A DNA stretch of 64,000 bases, taken from Ephemerocybe angulata. Its lineage: Eukaryota > Basidiomycota > Agaricomycetes > Agaricales > Psathyrellaceae. The notes under the pieces were generated by a model that worked only from the letters and a program-made list of their open reading frames with translations, was not told the DNA's origin and searched no databases. Made by a program: the position numbers and the translations under genes. Below are positions 10,531 through 21,000 of the stretch, piece by piece. Where the stretch lies: positions 864,368-928,367 of the forward strand of contig JAACJK010000221.1 of NCBI GenBank assembly GCA_013368325.1, given 5' to 3'. Position 1 is the first letter of the stretch; the number at the start of each line of letters is the position of its first letter.

Positions 10531-11285
10531 TCAATCCATCTCGTCCCAGCTCTCCTCGCCGTAGAATCGCGCCAGAAGTTCTTCAATCTCCTCAAGCTCC
10601 GAGTCGCGAAGTTCAAGGTCGTCTTCCATGTCCCTTCGCTCATTGTTTCCACCACCACCGATGGAGGGAATGAGTTTCCTGAATTTTCGGAGGAACCCAA
10701 AGCGACGGACGTCGAGCTCTGACATTTCTTCGCGGGCCGCGAGCTCGTTGAGGTCCTCAAGGTCCAACTCTCTTCGCTCATTGCTTCCACCACCACCGAT
10801 GGAGGGAATGAGTTTCCTGAATTTTCGGAGGAACCCAAAGCGACGGACGTCGAGCTCTGACATTTCTTCGCGGGCCGCGAGCTCGTTGAGGTCCTCAAGG
10901 TCCAACTCTCTTCGCTCATTGCTTCCACCACCACCGATGGAGGGAATGAGTTTCCTGAATTTTCGGAGGAACCCGAAGCGACGGGCGTCGAGCTCGCTGA
11001 AGTCACTATGTTGACAGAGGTTAGGACGTCGACTCCTCTCACAACTAGCCAAGGGAATCCAACTTACGCGATGTCGCGGCCGAAAACTTCAGAGTCAAAG
11101 CCACGCTCTGCGATCTCGAAGCTGCCGTCCTGGGGACTGTATACATTTGTTGAACACTCCCGTCAGTTTGAAGTTGAGTGTGTGATGAGAAAGAATCACA
11201 CGCACGCGATAGGGAGTGCGTTGACAATGGCAACACTCGCCAAAGCAGCGACGGACAAGGATGTAGCAAAGTTGATTTGAACCAT
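10531..11285 (-). CDS. Secreted precursor with three tandem cationic peptides (family member B)
   Basis: Exons 11285-11206, 11136-11068 and 11005-10531 give about 207 residues. The signal peptide is MVQINFATSLSVAALASVAIVNA. After a pro-segment (SFEIAERG) the protein has three copies of FGFLRKFRKLIPSIGGGG, starting near residues 60, 106 and 152. Each is preceded by Arg-Arg and followed by (S/N)NERR, with acidic spacers (ELDLEDLNELAAREEMSELD). The tail contains DLELRDSELEEIEELL, ARFY and DEMD and is shared with C and the relics. Paired Arg on both sides fits Kex2-type processing. The core is a short hydrophobic/basic amphipathic peptide, net about +4. Alternatives are a secreted antimicrobial-like peptide or a repellent-like surface peptide. 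The 46-codon repeats are almost identical in DNA. Two introns precede the repeat array; the first matches the intron of gene C. Confidence 0.78.
10647..10974. repeat. 138-bp tandem repeat inside precursor B
   Basis: Bases 10647-10836 are identical to 10785-10974 (190 bp at an offset of 138 bp, i.e. 46 codons). The third unit diverges only slightly at its outer ends. Synonymous positions are conserved as well, which indicates recent duplication or homogenisation. Confidence 0.85.
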
Positions 11286-12219
11286 GTTGACTTTATTGAA
11301 GTTGATAGAACGGGATTGGATTGTTTGGAAGGTGTGATTCGAAGACCTGCTTGGAGAATGAAGGAGACCAGCTCTGGGGGAATTTACCTACCCCCTCCTC
11401 CACGGTTAAATACTGCAATCCCAAAATAACTCGCACTGAACCTAACACCGGAAACGATAACGACGGTCAATAAATTAATCTTACCGGGGTCCTGTGCATT
11501 CCAACCCGGATGGGATGTCCATAACTCCTACATATGACTTTCCACTTGGGACATCGAAAATGCCGATCGCCATAGCCGATGGACGAGGCTTACGTTCGTT
11601 AAATGTCTTCCAAGTACCAATCTTCACTCAACAATCGAGACGTAACACGGTGCGAGTCAATGGGTAAGCCCTGGCAGAGGCAACTTTCTGTTAGTTCATC
11701 CCATAAAAACAGGCTGCAGAGTATCCTGTGGTACCTGGCAGGTGGTCCATTGGGCAAAAGAAATCAGCGAGTAGAATCTGGACAGAAGGGGTGATTCGAA
11801 GCCGAACAAAGACTTGTAGGACACAGTTCAATCACGACCAAGTCCTGATTGATTCGGCATTTCTGCGCTCAGCAACGAGAACATCAGTCAAAGACAGGTC
11901 AAAGATGTCGATGATCGATATGTCATTCACGAGCGCTGAGCTCTACAAGTAACGGTAGTTTCAAGGGAGTGATGAGTGGATCTTGGGGTCACCACTGAAG
12001 GGCAGCCATTGCGCAGCAGATAACATGAAATGACAGATGCCAGGTCGCCAATATGATGAGTTGGGTATCTTCTCTCGGGCCTCGGTGATGGTAGCTCTGA
12101 ACCAAAAATGTATCGTAGGAATATTATCTCATCTTGTCGCAAAGTTCGCAGTAATTCCCAAATTGCAATGGACGCTGATAAGACGATAAGCGCCAATCTA
12201 ATAGAAGCTACCTACTCGA
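11286..12219. other. Upstream region of precursor B
   Basis: No gene. GAAGACCTGCTTG (11341-11353) and GAGACCAGCTCTGG (11364-11377) match the promoter blocks of C and D. Patches of similarity to the region upstream of C continue, e.g. ACCGGA near 11448 versus 13182, GGCTTACGTTCGTTA near 11586 versus 13318, and a CAAGG(G/A)AGTGATGA patch near 11962 versus 13636. The gene was therefore duplicated together with some 700 bp of upstream DNA. Confidence 0.55.
11341..11377 (-). promoter_or_regulatory. Conserved promoter block of precursor B
   Basis: Two elements, GAAGACCTGCTTG and GAGACCAGCTCTGG (written on the + strand), lie 56-92 bp upstream of the start codon. A TATTTAA-like sequence follows further upstream on the minus strand. 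The same order and similar spacing occur upstream of C and of relic D. Confidence 0.55.
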
Positions 12220-13014
12220 TCAATCCATCTCGTCCAGGCTCCCCTCATCATAGAACCTCGAAAGGAAGTCTTCGATCTCCTCAAGCTCCGAGCCACGGAC
12301 CTCAAGGTCGTCACTCATGCCCAATTCCCTGCCACCAAGGAATGGAATGAATTTTTTGAGGAACCCAAAGCGCGCAGCGAGTTCGGGGTCCTCGTTACGA
12401 GCGGCAAGGTCATTGACGTAGACTTCCAGGTCCCTTCCTCCGAGGAATGGGATGAATTTCTTGAGGAACCCGAACTTGAAGCGCGCGGCGAGTTCGGGGT
12501 CGTCGTTGCGAGCGGCAAGGTCGTTGACATAGTCTTCCAACTCTCTCCCACCTAAGAATGGAATAAACTTCTTGAGGAATCCAAAGCGGCGCGCGGCGAG
12601 TTCAGGGTCTTCCCCACGAGCGATGAGGTCGTTGACATAATTGTCCATGTCCAGATCCCTGCCCCCAAGGAATGGAATGAACTTCTTGAGGAAGCCGAAA
12701 CGCGCAGTCAGCTCGGGGTCCTCACCGCGAGCGGCAAGGGGATCAACGTCGATCTCTCTGGCGCCGATTCGGAGGGTTGGGATGAACTTCTTCAAGAAGC
12801 TGAGCCGTGACCGTGCAGCGAGTTCCGGGTCAGTGACACCACGCTCTACGATCTCGAAGCTGCCAGCCTGAGGACTGTAATCATGAGGGCCGTTAGTTTG
12901 AGTATGAAGCTGCGAGGAAGATGACTGCACGTACGCGACAGGGAGTGCGTTGACAATGGTGACACTTGCCAAGGCAGCGATTGACATGGAAGTGGCAAGG
13001 TTGATTTGAACCAT
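12220..13014 (-). CDS. Secreted precursor with five tandem amphipathic peptides (family member C)
   Basis: Exons 13014-12935 and 12874-12220 give 244 residues. The 60-bp intron keeps the frame either way; its position is fixed by comparison with B. The signal peptide is MVQINLATSMSIAALASVTIVNA. Five cores follow: SRLSFLKKFIPTLRIGAR (49-66) and four copies of FGFLKKFIPFLGGR (86-99, 123-137, 159-174, 196-209; two have one or two extra N-terminal residues). Spacers of 19-23 residues are acidic (e.g. DYVNDLAARNDDPELAAR). The tail has EVRGSELEEIEDFL, SRFY and DEMD, as in B. Borders carry mostly single Arg, with one Arg-Arg, so Kex2 alone may not suffice and a further Arg-directed protease may be needed. 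The core resembles short helical antimicrobial peptides in pattern only. B and C lie in tandem, same strand, with homologous promoters. Confidence 0.78.
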   Translation of the reverse strand: MVQINLATSMSIAALASVTIVNALPVAYVQSSSSQLHTQTNGPHDYSPQAGSFEIVERGVTDPELAARSRLSFLKKFIPTLRIGAREIDVDPLAARGEDPELTARFGFLKKFIPFLGGRDLDMDNYVNDLIARGEDPELAARRFGFLKKFIPFLGGRELEDYVNDLAARNDDPELAARFKFGFLKKFIPFLGGRDLEVYVNDLAARNEDPELAARFGFLKKFIPFLGGRELGMSDDLEVRGSELEEIEDFLSRFYDEGSLDEMD

Positions 13015-13076
13015 GTCGATGTTATTGAGGTAGATAGGGGGGAGTAGGATTTGTTTGGAAGTGCGAGATTTACTTG

Positions 13077-13112
13077 AAGACCTGCTTGAAGATTGGAAGA
13101 GACCAGCTCTGG
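13077..13112 (-). promoter_or_regulatory. Conserved promoter block of precursor C
   Basis: GAAGACCTGCTTG (13077-13089) and GAGACCAGCTCTGG (13099-13112), 63-98 bp upstream of the start codon. TATTTAAAC lies further upstream on the minus strand. Confidence 0.55.
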
Positions 13113-14182
13113 AGAAATACACCCTCTCTCTCCCCGTTTAAATACCCAAATCCAAAGATAGCCCGCACTGAGTCCAGCACCGGACAACAATGGACCAAGG
13201 ACTCTGTTTTACCGAAATGCCATGCGGTGTATTCCAAATTGGATATCCAGGAATCCTGCAGAGTAGCATCAGGATTCAGGGGCCTCGAAAGTGCCTTTCA
13301 CCATTCCCGATGGGCAAGGTTTACGTTCACTAGGTGCCTTCTTGGTTCCATCCAACAAGATAGATGCAAGAGTTAACAGGGCGACGATAAAATGGCAGTG
13401 GCAGGCTGTGATATCCACCAGCAGAAGTATGAAGGATAAAGCGCTTTCTAGTCCGTCTTCGGGTAAAAGATGGAATACAAACCGCAAAATAGTACTCCGA
13501 AGTTGACACAAAGACCAGATACACTTTTTTTCACCATATTTCACCGTGGAGCGCCCAGCGCCCAGCATTGATGTTGCATTGATGAGCACAACAGTCAATT
13601 ATGCATGGCGCTGCGCTTCATGTAATGGTGGTATCAAGGAAGTGATGAATACGTGTTGCCAAAGAACAGCCATTGGACCTATGCACGGATAAGTTACGGT
13701 AAACTGCCAAAAGGTGGCAGACCGGGTCTGGCTCGGTACTCGACTCACCAGTCCCGCACAACCGCGAAGCGATGTCGGCAGAAAGTAAGCCCAAGATCTC
13801 GATAGAGTAAAATTGCTGCCAGATAGCCAGAGATAGATCTTAGAAAGCCTAGTAGGTATCTCTAGGTAGATCGAGCGCGTGTAGACCTCAGGCTTGTAGT
13901 CGTTGGGGGCAAGAGGCACTGAGGCAGACTGAAAACTGCTGGCGTGTGCCAATGACGACAATTGATCTACAGAATCTAATCTAATCATCCACACTTGAGC
14001 TGATCAGGCATCGACTATACTGTAGTATACAAGCTTTGGCTCAAATTGCGCTGTTCTCGTTTGGGCAAGGGCTTCAATGGAGGACATGGGGATAGGAGAG
14101 AAATTAGGACCATAGGAGCAGGGGTTATAACATTAGCGTCGGGTGTGAGGTACAGGCTATCTTCCAGAGTCCATCTATAAAT
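13113..14182. other. Upstream region of C and 3' flank of the P450 gene
   Basis: About 1 kb without a recognisable gene. The part to about 13690 resembles the region upstream of B in patches; the rest shows nothing I can name. Confidence 0.4.
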
Positions 14183-16869
14183 CTACTGGCTGGCCTTCAC
14201 GAGGCTCACTTTCAGCGGTAGCTGGAGTTTCTGTTCTCCATCAGCGTTAAGCTCGGCGTCCTCAGTTGTCGGCTGTATGATCCCATTCATCTGCCAGATG
14301 ACCTTCTTCCCATTTGGCTCAAACTTGAAGGATTGAAGAAGAACGCTCAGGATAACCTCTACACAACGATAAAGAGATTATTCCGTGATCTGCGCATGAA
14401 AAAGAGTAACGACGTACTCATCTCGAGCTGAGAGAACTTGAAGCCGATGCAGGACCTACCACCCCCAATGAATGTCATTCTAGGCGAAATAAACGCATCA
14501 GAACCTGACTCTTTGAAATCCCTGATAGGCACCTACAGGTGCGAGTATACCCCGGGCACTCGAGCATTCGCCACGGAGTCTGGGAGGGGGTTCAGCCACC
14601 TCTGAGGCTTCCATTCCGCAGCATCTGCCCCCCAAATCTTCGGGTCACGATTGCACGAAAGAATAGAGAATGTCACAGGCGTCCTTGCCGGAACAAACAC
14701 CTCGGATATTTCTTTTCCATCTCTCGTCAAGATAGGCTCGGAGAATGGCAAGATCGTGTCTTTGCGAGCCCTGAAGAGAATATATCAGAGAATACGGGGC
14801 CCTCGCAAGATGGATGGTGCTTACTGTCTAAAAAGGGTCGGGACTGATGGGTAACTGTACGAGAAGGGGTTCGTTAAATAGAACAAAGAGACTGGTCAGG
14901 TAATGGTACCCACAGCCTAAGCGTCTCCCTACAGACTGCGTCCAGCCAAGGAAGAGCAGTCAGAGTCTCGTAGTCCAGAATATTCCCGTGCTCCTCATAC
15001 GCAGCAGTGACCTCTTCGCGGACTCTATCTTGCACGTCCTGATTTTGGCTCAAGAGGTCAAATATCCGTGCGAGTGCGTTAGATGTCGTATCCATCGCGG
15101 CAAAGGTTAAAGTCCTATGAGACGTCAGTCAGTAAAGGCCGCAGGGTATGGGCGAAAGATTGAACTGGAAGCTAACTCACGAAATCTGTGCTAATAACTC
15201 CTTTTCCGGTAGTTTGTCTTCTTCCGAAGCGGCCATGTTTGCTTTGACTATAAACGGCAGTCAGTATCCTCGCCCAGCAGCCCACAAGCAAGGTACATAC
15301 TCAGGATACTCATAATGTCTTTCCCCCCGCCGATCCTCGCAGAGAGATCTTCACCTTTTTCTAGGGACCTCTTCGTCGCTTCAAAAATCTCAACCGACGT
15401 CGTATGCATGACATCAATCATATCCCGAACATCGTGCAGCCCTTTCCAAGGCAAGGCATTGACCACCGCGCGCTGGAAGCCAGGAGAGCCAATATTGACA
15501 ACCCAGGGCCATATGAATACTCGGGCCAGAATTATCGCTGGGTGGTTAACGGCTCGGCTATAAGGGGGTAGGAAAGTCAGGTGCATCATCGACTTGAAGC
15601 GATGGGACGGGCCTTACAAGAGGTTCTTGAGCGATACGCCGAAAGGATGCTGGGCGGAATCTGGCTCCAAGGAATCGAATGAGTATCCAAACCCACTCTG
15701 GCCGATTAATTCCAGAGCCGTGCGTGTCATCCAGCCAAGAATGTTGATCTGCAAAAGGCAATACCGATTTGTTTAACGCCACGAAACCGGTTCGCATCAA
15801 CTCAAGACGCCACACCTCTGTCTCCCCTTGGGCAATTTGCTGTTTCATGGAGTTCTCAAGCTTGAGCGGGCATGAAAGTGTGAGACCTTGAATGGCCGGC
15901 CACTGTACTGAAGATCCTAGAGATATCACATACCTTTCGAACGACATTATAGAAGACAGGCGCTAATCATTCCTCCCATCATTAATTCGTGCCCGTCATC
16001 CTATTAGCCGGAAGAAAGACGCACTCATTTCTTTCAAATGCGCGACGGAGAACACAGGGTTGAGAAGCTTCCTCTGTTTCCGGTGATGGTCGCCTGCAGA
16101 GATGGAGATTAACGATCGATTGCTCAACGAGTTTCGTCAGCTGAATATCAACCCATTGTTGCAAGAAGGCCTGGACCAAACATCGCGTTGTTGATTCTGC
16201 GAGATGAGAAAGTTCGTCCAAGGTAAGTAGATTGGGACTCATATATCCTAGTTTACTGACCTGATGAAGTCGTCGGGCTCGTCGAAGACGTATTGGTCCT
16301 GATGGTTACGAGGATGCAGGGTCAGTCATTGGACACATTCTGGGAAGCAGTTAGGCTTAGACTGTCGAGGACCAGATACCTTGACGAGGATGTGATAGAG
16401 TGCCTTGGGGTCGAAGACAAATAGCGTCGGTTTCTATGTATATAGAACTGTCAATGTCATGTATACCCAATGTTCAGCTCTCGAGCGCTAACGCACGTTG
16501 AGGATACTATGGATATGGGACACCCGACCATCTGCAACGGCAGTCGACTCAACTGGTCAGGATATTTAGGTCTAGGTTCATTAGAGACGACTGACATTTC
16601 TTGGCGAGCTCAAGGTTGTAATCCCACGAGTCTTTAGAAAAGAGCTCGAAGAAGTTCCCTATGTTTCAGACACGAGCAAAAAGAAGTTAGCAATGAAGTG
16701 GAGCAATCGGTATTGATGATACTAGTGAACACTCACCAACTAGCAAGGACGTCGATGGAGGACCAGGGATATGTGCGAAGGGGTCCTTGGCAGTAGCTCG
16801 CTTGAGAATCTGCCATCCGACCAACGCACACGGGAGAGCAACTAAAACTTGTAAAGCGCGATTATCCAT
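14183..16869 (-). CDS. Cytochrome P450 monooxygenase
   Basis: A membrane-anchored haem monooxygenase spread over about a dozen exons with 50-70 bp introns. The N-terminus (start 16869) is a hydrophobic anchor followed by the Pro-rich hinge FAHIPGPPS. Further motifs in order: HRKQRKLLNPVFSVAHLKEM (near 16080-16020), RTALELIGQSGFGYSF (near 15720), the I-helix region FAAMDTTSNALAR (near 15090), the K-helix ETLRL (near 14935, the ExxR motif), YPSVPTLFRQ, WKPQRWL and the haem loop FIGGGRSCIGFKFSQLEM (near 14490-14420) with the Cys ligand. The C-terminus is LQLPLKVSLVKASQ. This layout is typical of the expanded basidiomycete P450 families; the substrate cannot be inferred. All key residues are present, so it looks functional. 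Exon borders in the N-terminal third are approximate. Confidence 0.9.
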
Positions 16870-18068
16870 GATGCTTGTCAGATGGACGAGGGGGTTTATA
16901 TAGTGCCATAACGACTTGATTACAAACGAATGGATTGCCACGGCCTTGGGAAACTGCCCCACTGTTCCTACCATCCCCGCTGGACCTGATTGCCGGAAAA
17001 TTCAGACTCGCACTGCCCAAACAACGGCAAGACCAGCATTGAAGAGTCTGAAGAGGTATAAGAAAGACGTCCCGCATAACAACCTCCTGTCGGTGATTCC
17101 CTATGATTACATACATACCAAGTTGAGCCCAAAGGACGTCAGAATTGTTTTGACGCCCAGGCGTCCCAGCCAGTCTGAGCCAGATGCTTGTTGGATGCTT
17201 GCACCAATCCTCCTTCATCAACCAGCCCTAATGATGAATGCCATACTGGCAGCTCAGGTTCGGGTGAGTGCGGAAAAGTTACCAACCTTTGGCGGTGGTT
17301 CTTGCTCTCCATTGGCTGTGAAACCGGGCATTGTGACCCGTTCACTGCTCCAGTGAAGTACTTTGGCCTGACGTTCGGATTGGGGGAAGGCCGAATCTTG
17401 GGAGCCGCGACAGGGGCGGCAATTCGACGCGCACCAAGCGGAGTGTGATTATATTCAGGCTCAGCGCGCTGATCCCCGCCCAGATATTTTCCCGCGCCCC
17501 CCAAACTCATAAATATCCGCCCCCCTCCTCGAGAAAATCCCCCGCTTCTTTCTTTCCCCCCACCACCATTCTATAATCCTCGCCTAGGCCAAATTCTTCC
17601 CAAATACTTTAACATCGATTGGAGCGCACTATAGAGCCACGCCCTTCGCGGATCAAGCGGCGGGGAGATCTTCGGCTACGACGGCTAGATAAGATTATAT
17701 TCACACTTCGTTGGCCAGGAATTTACCTCGTCGATTCACTACGTCCATTCAGCTCACACAGAATCATCTCAGCGCATGTCATTCCTTCGCATATGTTCAT
17801 GATTTGAGGAACGATAGAGGAGAGGTGAGCACATCCCTGTCTGAGGCCATGTATTTCGGCGTCCTAAAGCGGACAGGGATACAGCTTAGCTAATTACCCT
17901 AACCTTAAAGTCACAGGCGACCTCGTGTTGAATGCGTTCGCAACGAGGCGTTGGACGGAACACCATTTCGCTTATCTTCCGTCAGATTTCAAGGAGGACG
18001 ACATCGTACAGGCCGGGCGAACGCCCCTGAACGTCCTCGAGACAGCACGAGCAACGTTAGCCGCAATT
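16870..18068. other. Divergent intergenic region and unresolved 5' end of the BTB/CAP-Gly gene
   Basis: Between the P450 and the BTB gene. Coding frame of the downstream gene is already open from a likely acceptor (CACAG) at 17916, encoding DLVLNAFATRRWTEHHFAYL. No upstream exon with an ATG that joins in frame was found, so a 5' exon may be missing from my reading. Confidence 0.4.
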
Positions 18069-21000
18069 ATGCCGCCCAATAACACTGTTGCTGCTGCCCT
18101 TGCTGAACCCCCACCCCCTGGACTTCAAGAGGCCGTACGACACTCGACAGTTGCCTGGCAGCAGGACCTTGAGGCGCTTTTCAAGCATGCGAAGGATCGA
18201 TTTCCTGACGTTGTCTGGGAGCTCGTCGGCGGAGAAGATGATGAACACGACGGTGCTGTTGCGAACGGGATGGTGGGCATCGGTGCTGGTGGAGAGAGTG
18301 TACGAGCAAGTGCGGCTGTCACTGCGTCATCGGGTGTCGATGAGGTTTGGGGTCATAAGGGTGGGCAAACCGAAATATCACCCTAGTCGCGTATTGACCA
18401 TTTATCAGCTATCGTGTATGCACGAGCACCCCCGAGTTTTCAGAGCCGTTATTTCTCCTTTCGTGGCAACGAAGAATATCCAACCGACTCCACCATGTCT
18501 CTCGGCCTGGGGCTTGACATGCCGACTAGCATGATCTCCCGCTCCCCCTCGCCGTACAGGACCGGCTCGCCAGCGCCTTCCAACGCCTCACCCTCGCTTT
18601 TACGTATCACCACGTCCATCAACCCTGCACTTTTCTCTAACGAGCTCGAATACCTGTACACCGGCCAAGGCTTTGGCGAGGCGTTCGAATTCCTCTTCGA
18701 CAGTTCAGAAACGCGTGAGGCTCACCACTTACTCATCTCCGGTGTCGGAACGGGAAGCGAGGATGGCCACGAGCTCGACGCTGAAGCATTGCGGATTGAC
18801 AAGCTTCGCAAAGACCTGGTCTTCATGTGGCGCTCGAGGCTTTACTCTGACGTTCGCATCGCGCTCACAGGCAATTTCTCCTCGTCTAACCACGAAAATA
18901 CCACTTCTATATTCTCATCCCACCGATTCATCCTCGTCTCCCGGTGCCCTTACTTCCATTCGCTCCTGCTCACCTGGCCACAGCCGAAGGGCAACAACGA
19001 GCCTCCTACCCTCACTCTGCCTTCGCCCCCCTTTACACCAGCATCACTCCACTTCACCCTTGGCTATGTCTACACCGGGACCCTCGTCTTCTCACACCGA
19101 TCCTATGACCTTTCCACGGCCTTCGCCCTTCTCCGTTCTGCCATGTACCTCGGCCTCACCTCTCTCCATGACGAAGTTCAGGCTCGTATAGCCCAAGAAA
19201 TGCTGCACGGCCTATTCCACGCGTTCCTTCCCTTCGCAGAGTACGAGAAGATCACCCAGAGCAAGTGGGGCACGGGCGGATGCAGGTGTCGCCAGTGCGC
19301 GAGGCGTGCTCCGCGTGTGCTCGAGTTTAGCTTGGAGCCAGATGTTCGGAACGCACACTTCGAGCGAGGAGCACGGAGAGCCATGGTGGGCATGTTCGGA
19401 GAGGGGTGGTGCACTCAAGAATTTGCTTCCCTCAACCCAAAGCTCAGGGAGAGTCTATTGCGAGGATTGGGGAAGAGAGTCATCCCATCGAACGCATTCT
19501 CCCTTCTCTTCGCCGCCGAACATGCCATTGTGAAGCTTGGCCCGGTGATCGAACCTTGGGGGGACACAGTTCGTGACGCTGTTTTGGCGGGTCGAAAGAT
19601 GGTCGACGAGTGCATCGCGAAAGAGAGCCATGCATGCTTCGAAACTGGCGAGTGGATGGAGATAATGGAGAGCGAAGCGATGGACGATGGGGCAAGCCAG
19701 AGGTTCGGAGACAAAGATAAGGTGGAATGGGCGATGGCAAGCATCCTACGAGGCGTGAAGGAGCCGTCGGCAGGAGTCTTGTACCAGACACTCGTCAGCT
19801 CGATTTTACTGAGGCCTCATCCGACAGAGGAAACGGAGCCTATGCTGAGCGCAACGAGTGGTATGAGAGGCATCGTGGAGGAGACGAGGTTGGAGCTGCT
19901 TAAATGGATTGGGAAGCGATGGATCGGGATTCGGCAGGACAGAGGGTTTGACGAGTTGGAGGGTTGGGCTCTGAAGGAAATCAGCGATCGTGAGTTTTGG
20001 TTTCGTGTTTCTGTATTGGATATGAAAGCTCACGAAATATAACAGACATCGAAGTTCCTATCGAAGACCTTATCAGCAATGGCCCGACGTCCTCAAACAC
20101 TCCGAACAACGCAGCTTCGCGCACCAGCCCTTCCAGACAGGGCACCGGCGGAGGCAAAGCGAAATCCGCCTTGCTGCGACCCATTTCACAACACCCACAC
20201 ACGTCACGGATTGATAGCGACAGCGATTTGGGGGGCTCCATGCGCGCAAGCGTCCTCACACGGAACAGTAGTCGGAACAACACGACCAATTCCACCGCAT
20301 CGTCGGTCAGTACCGCCACCACTGGCGCATCAAGGCGCAATGGCGCTCGGACACCCACTGGCGTCACCCCAGCGAGAGGAGCCGCAGATAACGCGAGTAT
20401 CGCGAGCTCTGTGCGCAGCAGCGTTTCCAGCCTGAGGAGTACGGCGACGTTTGAGAGCTCGGGGAGTGGGAGCACAGTTGGGAGAAGCCCTGCGGTTCGC
20501 CGACGCCCCCTTGGACCACCCTCACCGACATCGCCCCGACATGCTCAAGGAGATGGAGAAGACAGCCCCGCAAAGAGAATTGCGGCGAGTGTCCGTGCAA
20601 GAAATAAGGCGGGATCGACGTTGTCGATCAGGAGTGGGATGAGTGGTATGGGGAGCAGCACAAGGAGTTTGAGGGAGAGACCGGACTCGAAGTTGACGCC
20701 CGAAGGTTCGGTGTCCAGTCCGAAAAGGCAGGCACCGTCTATCGTCGAGAGCCAGTATGATGATCCAGAAGATGAAGAAGACAGGGAGAGCGTCCTTGGA
20801 GATGGGGACGACGTGGTGGACCCTGATGCTGACGAGACGGCGAGCGTGTTGGGCAGTGGACAAGCTGGGGACGGGGAGGACAATGCCGAGGATGGCGAGA
20901 AGGGTGAAAGTGACGGCGAGAGTACTCCTGCCCACAGCACCCTCAGTGCGACGACGACAGGGACCACCGTTAGCCGCAAGCCCGTGCAAGGTGCAACGAA

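Noticed and set aside
10383..11042. Ser-rich minus-strand frame and + strand frame across precursor B
   Set aside because: They follow the 138-bp DNA repeat but lack a leader and conservation with gene C, unlike the chosen frame.
10624..13014. CRISPR-like reading of the regular repeats
   Set aside because: Repeats are in-frame protein repeats of 36-46 codons in a eukaryotic gene; spacers are homologous, not unique.
16916..17356. 147-codon + strand frame upstream of the P450
   Set aside because: No domain, overlaps the P450 promoter, and composition is not coding-like.
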